Assembly: GCA_032207245.1 (NCBI GenBank)
Contig: CM063506.1
Coordinates: 42,757,124 to 42,821,123 of the forward strand
DNA length: 64,000 bases
Direction of reading: 5' to 3'
Source of the DNA: Pardosa pseudoannulata
Taxonomy: Eukaryota > Arthropoda > Arachnida > Araneae > Lycosidae
Shown here: positions 24,399 through 35,569 of the stretch, piece after piece
How the letters are laid out: every line of letters starts with the position of its first letter
How positions within the stretch are numbered: position 1 is the first letter of the stretch
Translations under genes and position numbers: made by a program
The notes under the pieces: generated by a model
The model's database searches: none
Seen by the model: the letters and a program-made list of their open reading frames with translations, nothing else
Told to the model about the DNA's origin: nothing

Positions 24399-25904
24399 CA
24401 CTCATGTCCATAAATTAAGGATAATTCAGAATCACAGAGAAATTGAGCTCTAAAATAAAAATTTCACCTGTAGAATTATCACACACATCTTGAAGAAGAA
24501 TATGCAAATTGCAGGAAACCACCAGATGGCGCGGATAGTACGTCACAATGACGAGAGTGTATGAAAGGGATATATAAGGAATGGTAGCAAAGAAGTAAAA
24601 TTGTTCACAAGCGCTTTAAAAGCCTTTCAGTGCAATAACCGCATAGTTATGGCACAAAGGAAGCATTTGGATGATTTTTTACGTGGTAGAATTATCGGAC
24701 GACTGGAATGTGGACGTACCCAGCTGGAAGTATCCGAGGAACTTGGAATCGCCCAGAGTGTCATCTCCAGGCTTTGGCAACGATTCAAACATGATGGTAA
24801 TGTGAGTAGATGTTACAGCACAGGTCACCTCCAAGTTACTACGCCGAATGATGACCGGTATTTGGCAGTTACTGCCAAAAGAAACAGACGGAGCACAGCA
24901 TCAGACCTGTCTCGTCAGCTCTCTTCAGCTACCGGTACGACAGTTTCAAGGCAGACCGTGTACAGACGCTTAGGGAACATTGGTCTATATGCTCGTGGGC
25001 CTGTCAGATGTGTTCCCCGTATCGCAACTCACTGTCGCCTGCGATTATGCTGGGCTAGAGAGCATGCATTGTGGACATCGCAACAGTGGTCTTGTGTGAT
25101 GTTTTCCGACGAGTCCAGGTTCAGTTTACATTCTGATTCTCTCCGGACTTTCATATGGAGAGAGCCAGGTACAAGTTACCACCAAGAGAACACCATTGAA
25201 CGACACCGTTACGGTGGTGCAGGATGGCTCGTTTGGGGAGGAATTATTCTTGGTTCCAGAACTGACCTGCATGTTCAGAGTGTAACGGTGACAGGCCACA
25301 TCTATCGAGAATTCATTCTGGAACAACATGTACGTTTGTTTCGGGGCGCCATGGGTCCTGAATTTCTATATATGGATGACAACGCCAAACCTCACCGTGC
25401 AAACATTGTAGACGAATGCCTTCAATCGGAGGATATCACCCGTATGGATTGGAAAGCATACTTACCGGACTTGAATCCAATAGAGCATGTGTGGGACATG
25501 CTTGGCCGACGAATTGCAGCCCGTCAACCCCCTCCCAACTGTCTATCGGAACTTCGGAGGGCATTGCTTGATGAGTGGTGTAATTTTCCCCACGATCAGA
25601 TTGATAATCTGATACTCAGCATGCGTAGGCGTTGTAACGCTTGTATTGCATCGTCCGGGAGACATACTCCGTATTAACCACCACACTAACCATGTTATAC
25701 TGTTTTCTGTAAATAGATTCTTTTTTGAAATTTGCTCCAGGGAGTAAAAATCACAATTTTTTATTAATTATGTCAAACATATAGCATCTTTTTTGCTCTT
25801 TACCTTTTGTTTAATAAATAGACTTTACAAATAAGTCAAATTTGTTTTGCTTTTGTCTCTTTCATTGCCTGAACTTCATTATCCTTAATTTATGAACATG
25901 AATG
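24399..25904 (+). mobile_element. Complete Tc1-family DNA transposon
   Basis: This 1506-bp element has terminal inverted repeats beginning CACTCATGTCCATAAATTAA on the left and CATTCATGTTCATAAATTAA on the right (reversed). TA flanks each end (24397-24398, 25905-25906). It carries one intact transposase gene. Length and layout are typical of Tc1. The left end lies 7 bp from the TA flanking the possible pogo-like terminus. Confidence 0.94.
24649..25677 (+). CDS. Tc1-family transposase, intact
   Basis: This 342-residue protein would cut and paste the surrounding element at TA sites. I start it at the ATG at 24649 (MAQRKHLDDFLRGRIIGRLE), because the upstream part of the open frame lacks an ATG and the family begins here. 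An N-terminal paired-like pair of helix-turn-helix domains (about residues 1-105, including TQLEVSEELGIAQSVISRLW and TTVSRQTVYRRLG) binds the inverted repeats. The catalytic triad is complete and of DD34E type: Asp in MFSDESRF, Asp in MDDNAKPH, and Glu in LPDLNPIEHVWD, with 34 residues between the last two. The GRPR-like linker between the two HTHs is altered (STGHLQVTTP), and the usual AYSPDLNP is AYLPDLNP, so activity may be reduced. There are no stops or frameshifts. It is the only plausible functional protein in the window. Confidence 0.93.
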   Translation: MAQRKHLDDFLRGRIIGRLECGRTQLEVSEELGIAQSVISRLWQRFKHDGNVSRCYSTGHLQVTTPNDDRYLAVTAKRNRRSTASDLSRQLSSATGTTVSRQTVYRRLGNIGLYARGPVRCVPRIATHCRLRLCWAREHALWTSQQWSCVMFSDESRFSLHSDSLRTFIWREPGTSYHQENTIERHRYGGAGWLVWGGIILGSRTDLHVQSVTVTGHIYREFILEQHVRLFRGAMGPEFLYMDDNAKPHRANIVDECLQSEDITRMDWKAYLPDLNPIEHVWDMLGRRIAARQPPPNCLSELRRALLDEWCNFPHDQIDNLILSMRRRCNACIASSGRHTPY

Positions 25905-26619
25905 TAATTTCAGAATAGTTATACCCTTAATTATGCATTCCATACAGTGAAAATCTTCATTTAATAAAATTACACACTTAGATTGGGAAATTCCCATACT
26001 CCTCTATAATCATGGTAGATGAACACAAATAATGAAATTCAAGTTTATACAATTGTTTTATATGTAAAACTATAACACACCGACTTCTACTAATTAAGTA
26101 AAAAAAATAATGTTTATCTTAATGAAATATACAAAAGAATGAAATAGTAGGCACGGCCTTACTTCCCTAACCGTTAAAAATTGAATGTATAATTTCTATT
26201 TGAAATTTATATCTAAAGTTTCTTCTGATATTAATTTACATTATCCACAACAAAAATGTAAATTACTCACCTGCTTTCCTTTAATAATAAATAGATTAGA
26301 ATATTAAATTAGTTAATTTCAATAATCTATCAAAGATGGTATGGATTTTACAAAATTAAGCTGATTAAGCAGCAAAATAATTCAATTTATGGTAATTTAT
26401 GGTGGAGAGTTTCAGGCGCTTACAATTTGCTCGTTTGAACTAACTTTTGTTTTTTTTCATTTTCCTGGCACATTCATTTTAAATTCAGCTATATGCTTAT
26501 GTTGTTTGTTACACGTGGAGTTATTAAAATGCAAAATAAATGCTGTATTTATGTTTGTCAGAAAAAATTATTTTTTCATAATTATGAAAAGAAAGAACTA
26601 AAGCTGCCATGGTTCTGAT

Positions 26620-28150
26620 CATCTAAAGCTTTGACCTTATTTATGCTTAATTTTTAACTAGCTTATTATAACTAGCTTATTATAACTAGCTAATTATTAC
26701 TAGCTAATATTTAGCAAGTTTTATTTTTAACAAAAAACATTGTTTTGTTTAAATTCATTATTTTTTCTTTCTAAAATGTATATTAATTCTAAAATTGCAC
26801 GTCTAAACCATTAATCCTGCTAAAGCTTTCAAATCAAATAACAACCCTACTGAGGATTAATTTATAACTAGCTTATTATAACTAGATAATTATAACTAGC
26901 TAATATTTAGTAAGTTGAATTTTTAACAAAAAACATTATTTTGTTTAAATTCATTATTTTTCCTTTCTAAAATGTATATTAATTCTAAAATTGCACGTCT
27001 AAACCATTAATCCTGCTAAAGCTTTCAAATCAAATAACAACCCTACTGATGCTTAATTTATAACTAGCTTATTATAACTAGCTAATTATAACTAGCTAAT
27101 ATTTAGTAAGTTGAATTTTTAATAAAAAACATTGTTTTGTTTAAATTCATTATTTTTCCTTTCTAAAATGTATATTAATTCTAAAATTGCACGTCTAAAC
27201 CATTAATCCTGCTAAAGCTTTCAAATCAAATAACAACCCTACTGATGATTAATTTATAACTAGCTTATTATAACTACCTAATTATTACTAGCTAATATTT
27301 AGTAAGTTTAATTTTTAACAAAAAACATTGTTTTGTTTAAATTCATTATTTTTCCTTTCTAAAATGTATATTAATTCTAAAATTGCACGTCTATACCATT
27401 AATCCTGCTAAATCTTTCAAATCAAAGAACAACCCTACTGATGCTTAATTTATAACTAGCTTATTATAACTAGCTAATTATAACTAACTTATATTAAGTA
27501 AGTTTAATTTTTAACAAAAAACATTGTTTTGTTTATATTCATTATTTTTCCTTTCTAAAATGTATATTAATTCTAAAATTGCACGTCTAAACCATTAATC
27601 CTGCTAAAGCTTTCAAATCAAATAACAACCCTACTGATGATTAATTTATAACTAGCTTATTATAACTACCTAATTATAACTAGCTAATATTAAGTAAGTT
27701 TAATTTAAAAAAACATTGTTTTGTTTATATTCATTAATCTTTCTTTTTAAAATGAATATTAATTCTAAAATTGCACGTCTAAACCATTAATCCTGCTAAA
27801 TCTTTCAAATCAAAGAACAACCCTACTAATGCTTAATTTATAACTAGCTTATTATAACTAGCTAATTATAACTAACTTATATTAAGTAAGTTTAATTTTT
27901 AACAAAAAACATTGTTTTATTTAAATTCATTATTTTTCCTTTCTAAAATGTATATTAATTCTAAAATTACACTTTTATACCATTAATCCTGCTAAATCTT
28001 TCAAATCAAAGAACAACCCTACTAATGCTTAATTATAATCTTTTATAACTAAATTATAACTAACTTATATTAAGTAAGTTTAATTTTTAACACACATTGT
28101 TTTATTTAAATCATTACTTCTAAAATGTATATTAAAAAATTACACATAAT
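26620..28150. repeat. 196-bp tandem satellite, about 8 copies
   Basis: The landmark TATTAATTCTAAAATT recurs at 26781, 26977, 27173, 27369, 27565, 27757 and 27953, with a decayed copy near 28128; spacings are 196, 196, 196, 196, 192 and 196. Each unit also holds a cluster of TATAACTAGCT words in both directions, making it locally self-complementary. Half of the unit derives from the 0.83-kb monomer (TTCTAAAATGTATATTAATT and the CCATTAAT block), so it is a second-round amplification. No coding capacity. Confidence 0.92.
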
Positions 28151-28745
28151 TAATTACATGTTAAAAGTGAAACATTTTTTTTTGCTTCTGTAACTGTTAA
28201 TTACCAAAAAGATAATTTGTTATTGTAAACATTTTTTTTTTGTTTCTGTAACTATACGAAAAAAGAAAGAACTATAAAAAGAAAAAGAAGCCTTTTGAAA
28301 TACGTTAATAAAGTATCTCCTGGTAACAATTTATTTTTCTTACACCAAAAATGGGAATTTTCCTCACCTGCGTTACATTTATTGTTAAGTAGAATAAAAT
28401 CCTAAATTAGTTAATGTTTATAATCTAAGACAGAAACATTCATTAGTTCCCACATCATGTGAAAATAATTTATTAATCCTTTATTACTTCAGAAACAAAG
28501 TAATTTCAATCTAGAGTAATGCATGTGGGAAATTCCAGGGGTAAGCAATTTGTTATTTTAAAGCAAAATCTCAAATTTTTTTTTACATTTTTCTAGCAGA
28601 TTCATTTAAAGCTCTACACATATGTTTCTTTTGATAGTTTAAATGGGGATTAATTTAAATGAAAAATAAAATTTATGTGTACATTTGACTGGTGATTCAC
28701 TTATTATACATGTTGTATTAAGTAAAAAAATAGTACGTATATATA
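28151..28745. repeat. Diverged 0.83-kb monomer remnant
   Basis: Sequence such as GTAGAATAAAATCCTAAATT and the AATGAAAAATAAAATTTATG block follow the monomer order. It ends at the LTR at 28746. No gene. Confidence 0.65.
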
Positions 28746-29656
<911 letters not shown>

Positions 29657-30076
29657 AAAAATTTAAATACTTTAATCCAAATTAAAATTACTAACTCCTA
29701 TATTAAAAAAACCACCAAGTCCTCGATTTCTCTGTCTTTCTATTAGCCTCTTGGCATTAAACTCTTTGTGATAAATAAAATCTCCTCTTGGCGACACGCA
29801 TTAGCCAACTTGCTTTCGCGGAACTAAGATTTCTAAAATTGTCACAACAACATACGTAAGTCCGCACCTTGAATATACTGCCTCATACTAATGGTGCCCC
29901 TAAGGTTATAATAGGCCGCATGGCTAATTTTCGAGAGAGTTGACTGTTGCAGATGACCAAATAAAGCTGCTGCTAACTTTCCTTTGAAAATCTTGTCTTT
30001 CTCTCGACCAAGACAACATCACTTCGGTCCCGACTGCTGAAGTTCACGGCTGAGGCATAGCGTGTTCATCGCTATG

Positions 30077-30081
<5 letters not shown>
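29657..30081. other. Unclassified GC-richer segment, possibly LTR-derived
   Basis: From about 29840 (TGTCACAACA) to 30081 (CTATGTTTCA) the piece has TG...CA ends and an AATAAAG near 29960, and (TA)n abuts it on the right. No target duplication can be read. It could be another solo LTR, but the evidence is thin. No gene is seen. Confidence 0.35.

Positions 30082-30107
<26 letters not shown>
30082..30107. repeat. (TA)n microsatellite
   Basis: A short TA tract between the possible LTR fragment and the inverted-repeat element. Confidence 0.93.
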
Positions 30108-30108
<1 letters not shown>

Positions 30109-31113
30109 TACGGCCAAAGCCCGAAGTCAGGCCAGTTCCCGAATTGGTGGTCCAAATCGCACATTGACCAGGGCGTGTGGCCAATGTCATATGTACTGGA
30201 AATGAATAGCGTATATGCGACTTTGGATAGCCACTTCCCGAAGTGCCGAAACTACCTGGCAAATGTTCGAATGCTGAAGCAAGACTGGAGATAGTGTACG
30301 CATCAGCATACCAGATGTTGACAGAGATCGCGGTGATCCTCGAAGTTGTCATGAACATTGAAGGCACTTTCTACAAGCGAGGAACAGAACATGGTGTTCT
30401 CAAACAACTGTACTCCAGAAGGGAGTTTTCCATTTTGCAAGCGAAACTACTGACATTGGCATCCGTGGTCACAGAAAAATCATTACGAACCGTTGCCTCT
30501 TCATAATCGCTGACCTGTGGACAAGGCTACACTCAATGCAGTTGCACTACTAAGCAGTTGCTCAAAAAATCGCTGCAGATGTAAAAATAACAAACTGCTG
30601 TGCAATTCGAATGTCATAAAATTTTATCTTGTTGTAACAAGTAATGATACTGATAATTTTCTGTAATAAACTAATTCAGTAGATAATGTGATTATCATTT
30701 AGTTTGTTTGTTTGGAGAGGATATTTTCATAAGAGACCAGGAGGTTTCTGGTACTGTGAGATCCTTACTCCCTAAAACTTCTCTACAGCCCATCTAGGGC
30801 CACCGTACCTCCTTGGCCTTTTTTTCCGAAGAACGTTCCTAGGAGCCTAAAAGGGACGGATTCGTCGGAAAACTCCATTGTGGCAGCTATAATGGGATAT
30901 TATCATTATCATTACGGTATACAAACACCCAAAATTTGCTCATAACCTTTTTCTTCTAACTTTGGCTGATCGGCCCATGCCAGTTCCCGAATTAGCTGGC
31001 TAAAGCCTGAAATCAAGGAAAGATTAGACATTGGCCCTTCATTGTGAGGCGATATTGGGTATTTCACGATTTGACCAGCCAGTTGAGGAACTTGCCAACT
31101 TCGGGTTTTGGCC

Positions 31114-31117
<4 letters not shown>
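30108..31117. mobile_element. DNA transposon relic with GGCCAAA.CCCGAAGT inverted ends
   Basis: The left edge (CGGCCAAAGCCCGAAGTC, then AGTTCCCGAATTGG and GTCCAAATCG) is matched in inverted orientation by the right edge (reversed: AAGGCCAAAACCCGAAGTTG, then AGTTCCTCAACTGG and GTCAAATCGTG). That gives terminal inverted repeats over about 55-60 bp. It is about 1.0 kb and lies between microsatellites, so no target duplication is readable. The superfamily is not known to me. The open frames inside (30044-30367 on minus and 30243-30506 on plus, overlapping) resemble nothing I recognise. Confidence 0.55.

Positions 31118-31172
<55 letters not shown>
31116..31172. repeat. (CA)n-(TA)n microsatellite
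   Basis: About 35 bp of CA then 20 bp of TA, immediately at the right end of the preceding transposon relic. Confidence 0.95.
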
Positions 31173-31815
31173 AATATAATAGTGTGTGTACATGCATTGA
31201 AGGACGTTTGTTTGGTGTGCTTTAGTACAAACTTGGACTTTGATGAAATTATCTTGCCTGATCACCTATTTCTCATGATGTTTGAGTAAAAGATTGGGAT
31301 TGCTAGTTAAATTGTTCGGAAGTCAATAGTATGCGGGAAATAAAACGCTATTTTTTAAAACTTTCCTTGACTTTAACGAAAATGTATTTCCAAAATTGAG
31401 AGAAAAAAAGCCTCAACTGAAGCTATTAGGCCGAAATTAAATAAAACCTAATTTTGATGTACAAATCTCTCATTTTTCGCGCAGCGTTCATATAGACATG
31501 AAAATTTCAGTTCATTTATATAGAGGAAGAATACTGAGTGTGTATCGTGGACATTGACATTCATTCACTTCGTAAAAAATATTTCTAACCTTTTTTATAA
31601 CTTAAACATTAATTATAAAAAACCGAATTAGAAATCCAAGAAACTCAAATAATCTAAGCTTATCAAGGAAATATATATTACAAAGAATGTTTTAAGAAAC
31701 TTCGTCGATATCTGGTGAATAATTTACGTGTTAAGAGTTTAAAGAATACGGACGTTAATTTTATTTCTATAAATATAATATTAGAACACCCAGTGGACTC
31801 ATTTCGACTCATTCA

Positions 31816-31821
<6 letters not shown>
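31173..31821. other. Unique AT-rich sequence, no feature seen
   Basis: No tandem structure, no paired transposon ends and no convincing open frame. It separates two microsatellite-bounded transposons. Confidence 0.5.
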
Positions 31822-31897
<76 letters not shown>

Positions 31898-32902
31898 TGG
31901 CGTGCGGTAGGTGTTCATGCAGGGTGTGCAGAGAGCAACAACAACAATAATAATAAAACCATAAAAATGTACATTAAACACTTCCTTAACGTTTATTATT
32001 ATTCATTTGTACATAAAATCCATACGTCTATTCGTATTACTAATAAAATAACGAAAAGCTTATATTTCCACTAAAAACTTATATTTTCAGCAAACGTAGC
32101 ACTACACGGCGCCCGCCGCTGCGGTGCCTCATCAGGATGCTTATTGGTGCCGACAAACCGAAAGTCTAGTCCACTTGCAGAGGATTTAATTGCACGCTGG
32201 CGCAATAGAAAACTGTTTCTCGTTCGGTTAGTGGATTAAATTATATTTATTAATTGTTTTTAACATTTGGAAATCATATATTGTGGGAAAAATTATTTCA
32301 ATAAATCTAATTATTTCAATAAATATAATACATCACCGAAATTACTTTATCACACTAAAACTTTTCCTTTTATATGGATGAAATACTTCTTTTATATTTC
32401 CATGAAAGCAAAATCGTACAATATATAAATTTAAACATTAACCGTTTGCAAAATCGTATGGCCAGTTAATCAGTTAAGAAACCAAAAGAGCTTCAAAAAG
32501 TATGTCCCCGCTCTAATACAACGATTAATAAACCGTACCTTCGGATGATTCTGAATGCCAAGTGCAGGAAAAATAGCTGCACTTGCCTCAGTGCTATAGT
32601 ATGTTGTGCTTCTCCAGTAGCCCATACATATAAAGCGTGATTTTCTATTAGTGCGCAGTGCCTACACATAAAAATTTCCTATGTTTGTTTGCTTTTGAAC
32701 ACGCTACGTGTTGCAGCACCTAGTACCGCACGCACTTCGAAAATACTTGGAAGCAAATCAACATAATATTTGAATATATTATATATAATATTTATTATTA
32801 TATAGCATATAAAGATAGGTAGACATAGGTGCAAAATTTATTGGCTCTCATAATTTTGCTAGGATGTGCAGTGCACACCCTGCACATATGGACCGCACGC
32901 CA

Positions 32903-32963
<61 letters not shown>
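31822..32963. repeat. (TA)n microsatellite split by a transposon
   Basis: TA tracts at 31822-31894 and 32906-32963 appear to be one original tract that received the hAT-like element between them. Confidence 0.85.
31895..32905. mobile_element. hAT-like non-autonomous element inside (TA)n
   Basis: It has ends CAGTGGCGTGCGGT on the left and the exact reverse complement ACCGCACGCCACTG on the right. A second matching block (TGCAGGGTGTGCA) lies about 15-20 bp inside each end. The length is 1011 bp. CAGTGGCG-type ends are characteristic of hAT elements, which make 8-bp duplications; here the target would be TATATATA and cannot be distinguished from the microsatellite. It contains no transposase frame. 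A variant such as piggyBac or Tc1 is unlikely because the flanking is not TTAA and the termini match hAT. Confidence 0.78.
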
Positions 32964-32967
<4 letters not shown>

Positions 32968-33300
32968 ATTGTTATAGTTTATGTGTTTATCTATCTATTT
33001 TAGTATATATGTATATTAGGGATGGATCGTATATCATTATACCGCAAATATTGATATACATTTGTATAGCGATAACAGTATTAACATTCTGCTATGCCTA
33101 TACATTCCTATCGGTTTCCCACGTGCTCGATAACGTAGACAGCCAAAAGACGTACTAAATATACACTCTCAGCTTATACCAAGTCTCCTCAGAAGATATG
33201 AATCTCTTATAATATATACCAGAATTTCGAGAGTTGAAGCTTGTCACGTATCAGACAAATTCTCTAACTCCCTAGCGATCGAAAATTATCCCTAACAAAG
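32964..33300. other. Short unique segment, no feature seen
   Basis: AT-rich sequence with several TATA/ATAC words. No gene or repeat is recognised before the array resumes. Confidence 0.45.
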
Positions 33301-34062
33301 TAAATATAAGTACAAAATAAAGAATGTTTAGTTGAGAATATTTTCATTTCTAAGGCAGATATTAATTATAACTAGCGACGCTTCTATGAGGCTAATCATT
33401 CATTCCGCATACCAAAAACACCTTCTAATTAAATTACATATTTCGTGTGAGAAAATCGGTATGATTCTCTCTAATCATATTAGAAAAATGGAAAAAAATA
33501 CATCCCAATGTAAACAATAGCTTTCATATATGGGTGAATTTATTACTCTGACTGCTGTGAATAGCGAAAAGGTAAAGAATATTTGTCTTAAAGAAATATA
33601 AAGAAACGGAAGCTTGGGAACAATGTTTCTTCATACAATAATAAAAAACTGAAAATATAACTTTCCTTTCAAATTGATGTCTCATATCTCTTTGGTAATA
33701 AATCGCGTTTTCTTTCCGGAAGTGTTAAATTCCTTTACATACGTCTTCGATAATTAATGAAAAGAATAAAATATGAAATAGCGAAAGTTATTAATCTATC
33801 GACAAAATATTCAACAGTACACACCCGATGTAAAAACAATTAAACATAATTTAGGAAAGATTATTATTTTATTTTTATCTTTTTATTGTTTGAACGAGTG
33901 ATTTTGTTTATATTCGGACTCATATATTTAAAACTTTATAGAAATTCTTAGTTTCTTATTTTGGAGCAGGGGTTTCATAACTGGTTAGAACTTCGGGATG
34001 TAGCGAAATATCCATTGGGGTACCATGAATGGTCTTCAAAAATACTCCTAATACAGACTATA
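33301..34062. repeat. 0.83-kb monomer array resumes (diverged copy)
   Basis: The landmark block (AGATATTAATTATAACTAGC, CCAATGTAAACAATAG, GAAAAGAATAAAATATGAAA) occurs in the monomer order. About 4.5 kb of mobile elements and microsatellites separates it from the earlier part of the array. Confidence 0.7.
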
Positions 34063-34379
34063 CACCGATAGCATGCATACTTGCAGCAAGTTTTGTTTTC
34101 TCTGAATAATATCTTGTCATAACAAATTTGACGCGACAAATTTGCAGCAAAGCACCTGCAAGTTTAACGGTACATAAAGTGACTACTCTTTTGCAACGCT
34201 ATTTTGCTGCAAAACTGTGGCAACCTTGTCATGACAACCTTAAAGCAAGCGAAAATTCTTTGTGTTGCTGCAGTCTTGTTTCAAACTTGCAGACTTGTCA
34301 TGCTGAACTTGCTGCAAGTTTACAGGCTGGCAGAGCAAGTCTGCTGTAAGTTTGCTGCAAATTAAATTTGCTATCTTGG
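34063..34379. mobile_element. MITE rich in GCAGCAA words
   Basis: The left end CACCGATAGC and, reversed, the right end CCAAGATAGC are partly inverted copies. Both are followed about 8-10 bp inside by TTGCAGCAA or CTTGCAGCAA, and both ends are flanked by TA. The interior repeats TTGC(A/T)GCAA words many times in both orientations, giving a strongly self-complementary 317-bp unit. The frame at 34128-34349 is a by-product of this. Confidence 0.6.
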
Positions 34380-35560
34380 TAAAAGCAGGGCTTTGAACAG
34401 GAACAACCGAAAACCTAAAAAAAGTAGTTATTTTGATCGAAACGAAAACCGAAAATAAAACGAAAAAAATATCCGTTTATTTTGGTTCGATATATCTTGA
34501 ATCATACCAACAGTCATACGAATTCAGTTACCAACTTATCAGTCTTTTCTAATTTAACGTCAACCATATAACTATCGTCATTACATGTAAATTGTGCTGG
34601 TTATTATTATAGTTTAACATTATTATGGTTTAACAACCGTTTAATTAGTGGTAGAGTTATTTAAATACGGAAGACAAAGAAAATATTTTATTTTATATCA
34701 CGTAAAATAAAATAACCAAGGTGTTACTGAAGGCAGTACATTAAACATCGAGTTTTCCAGGAAATTTTATATCTTTTTGCTGGCTATTCATAATATATTT
34801 TATTTATATATTTCTTATTTAAAAACTAATATTTCTATTATTTCATAAGCTAGACTTATTATAAAAATTGAACAAATACTGTGAAATATAATACCACAAC
34901 AGCAATAATGTAATATTTAAAATATTTCCCATGTGCTATTAAAACAGCAATAGAAGCCGAGGAATTAAAAAAATATTTTTAAGAAATGAAGGAGGCTTAA
35001 AGAGCAATGTTTAACATATTTTTTAAATTTTCCAGAAACAAAAGGGCTTACTGGAGAGGGAACAAATTTAAAGTTAATTAAGAACAGCTGTAAACGAGTA
35101 TATCAGTAAGTTCCCCACAATTTACTTTGTAAAATAAATTACATTTATTATTTTCTCTACCAGCTTAGAGTAATATTTAATCCCTTATAGCTTGAGCACA
35201 AGAAAAGAATCTTATATAAGATCATCATTATGAACGGATTATGTAACAATAAATTTCTCCTTTCAATTCATCTGCAGTGTTGGATTATTTTGTTTACTAA
35301 AGGAATAATTTTAAAAAGAAATTTATCTAATTTTTATACATATTTGTAGCCACACGAGATAAGGTATAAATTAAATAATAATTAAAAAAAATAACAGTCA
35401 AAATATAACAGTCAAATCCTATAGCCTACTTCTTACAAAATTCTAAGAATCCAGGGTTTTATAAATCAAAAAATATCCCTTATGACCTCAGGATAAAAAA
35501 CTTAATAAATGCCAAATAAAATGTGTTAATACTAAACAATGAAGATTTGGCTGAAAATCT
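34380..35560. other. AT-rich insertion with a possible hAT end
   Basis: CAGGGCTTTGAAC at 34386, followed by repeated CGAAAACC/CGAAAA words, resembles a hAT left terminus. I cannot find the right terminus. Monomer sequence returns near 35510. No gene is seen. Confidence 0.4.
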
Positions 35561-35569
35561 TTTTTTTTC

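Noticed and set aside
26620..28150. CRISPR-like regular repeats
   Set aside because: The 196-bp units are contiguous satellite repeats with no short repeat/unique spacer alternation, and the genome is eukaryotic. The same applies to the 59-bp minisatellite at 44727.
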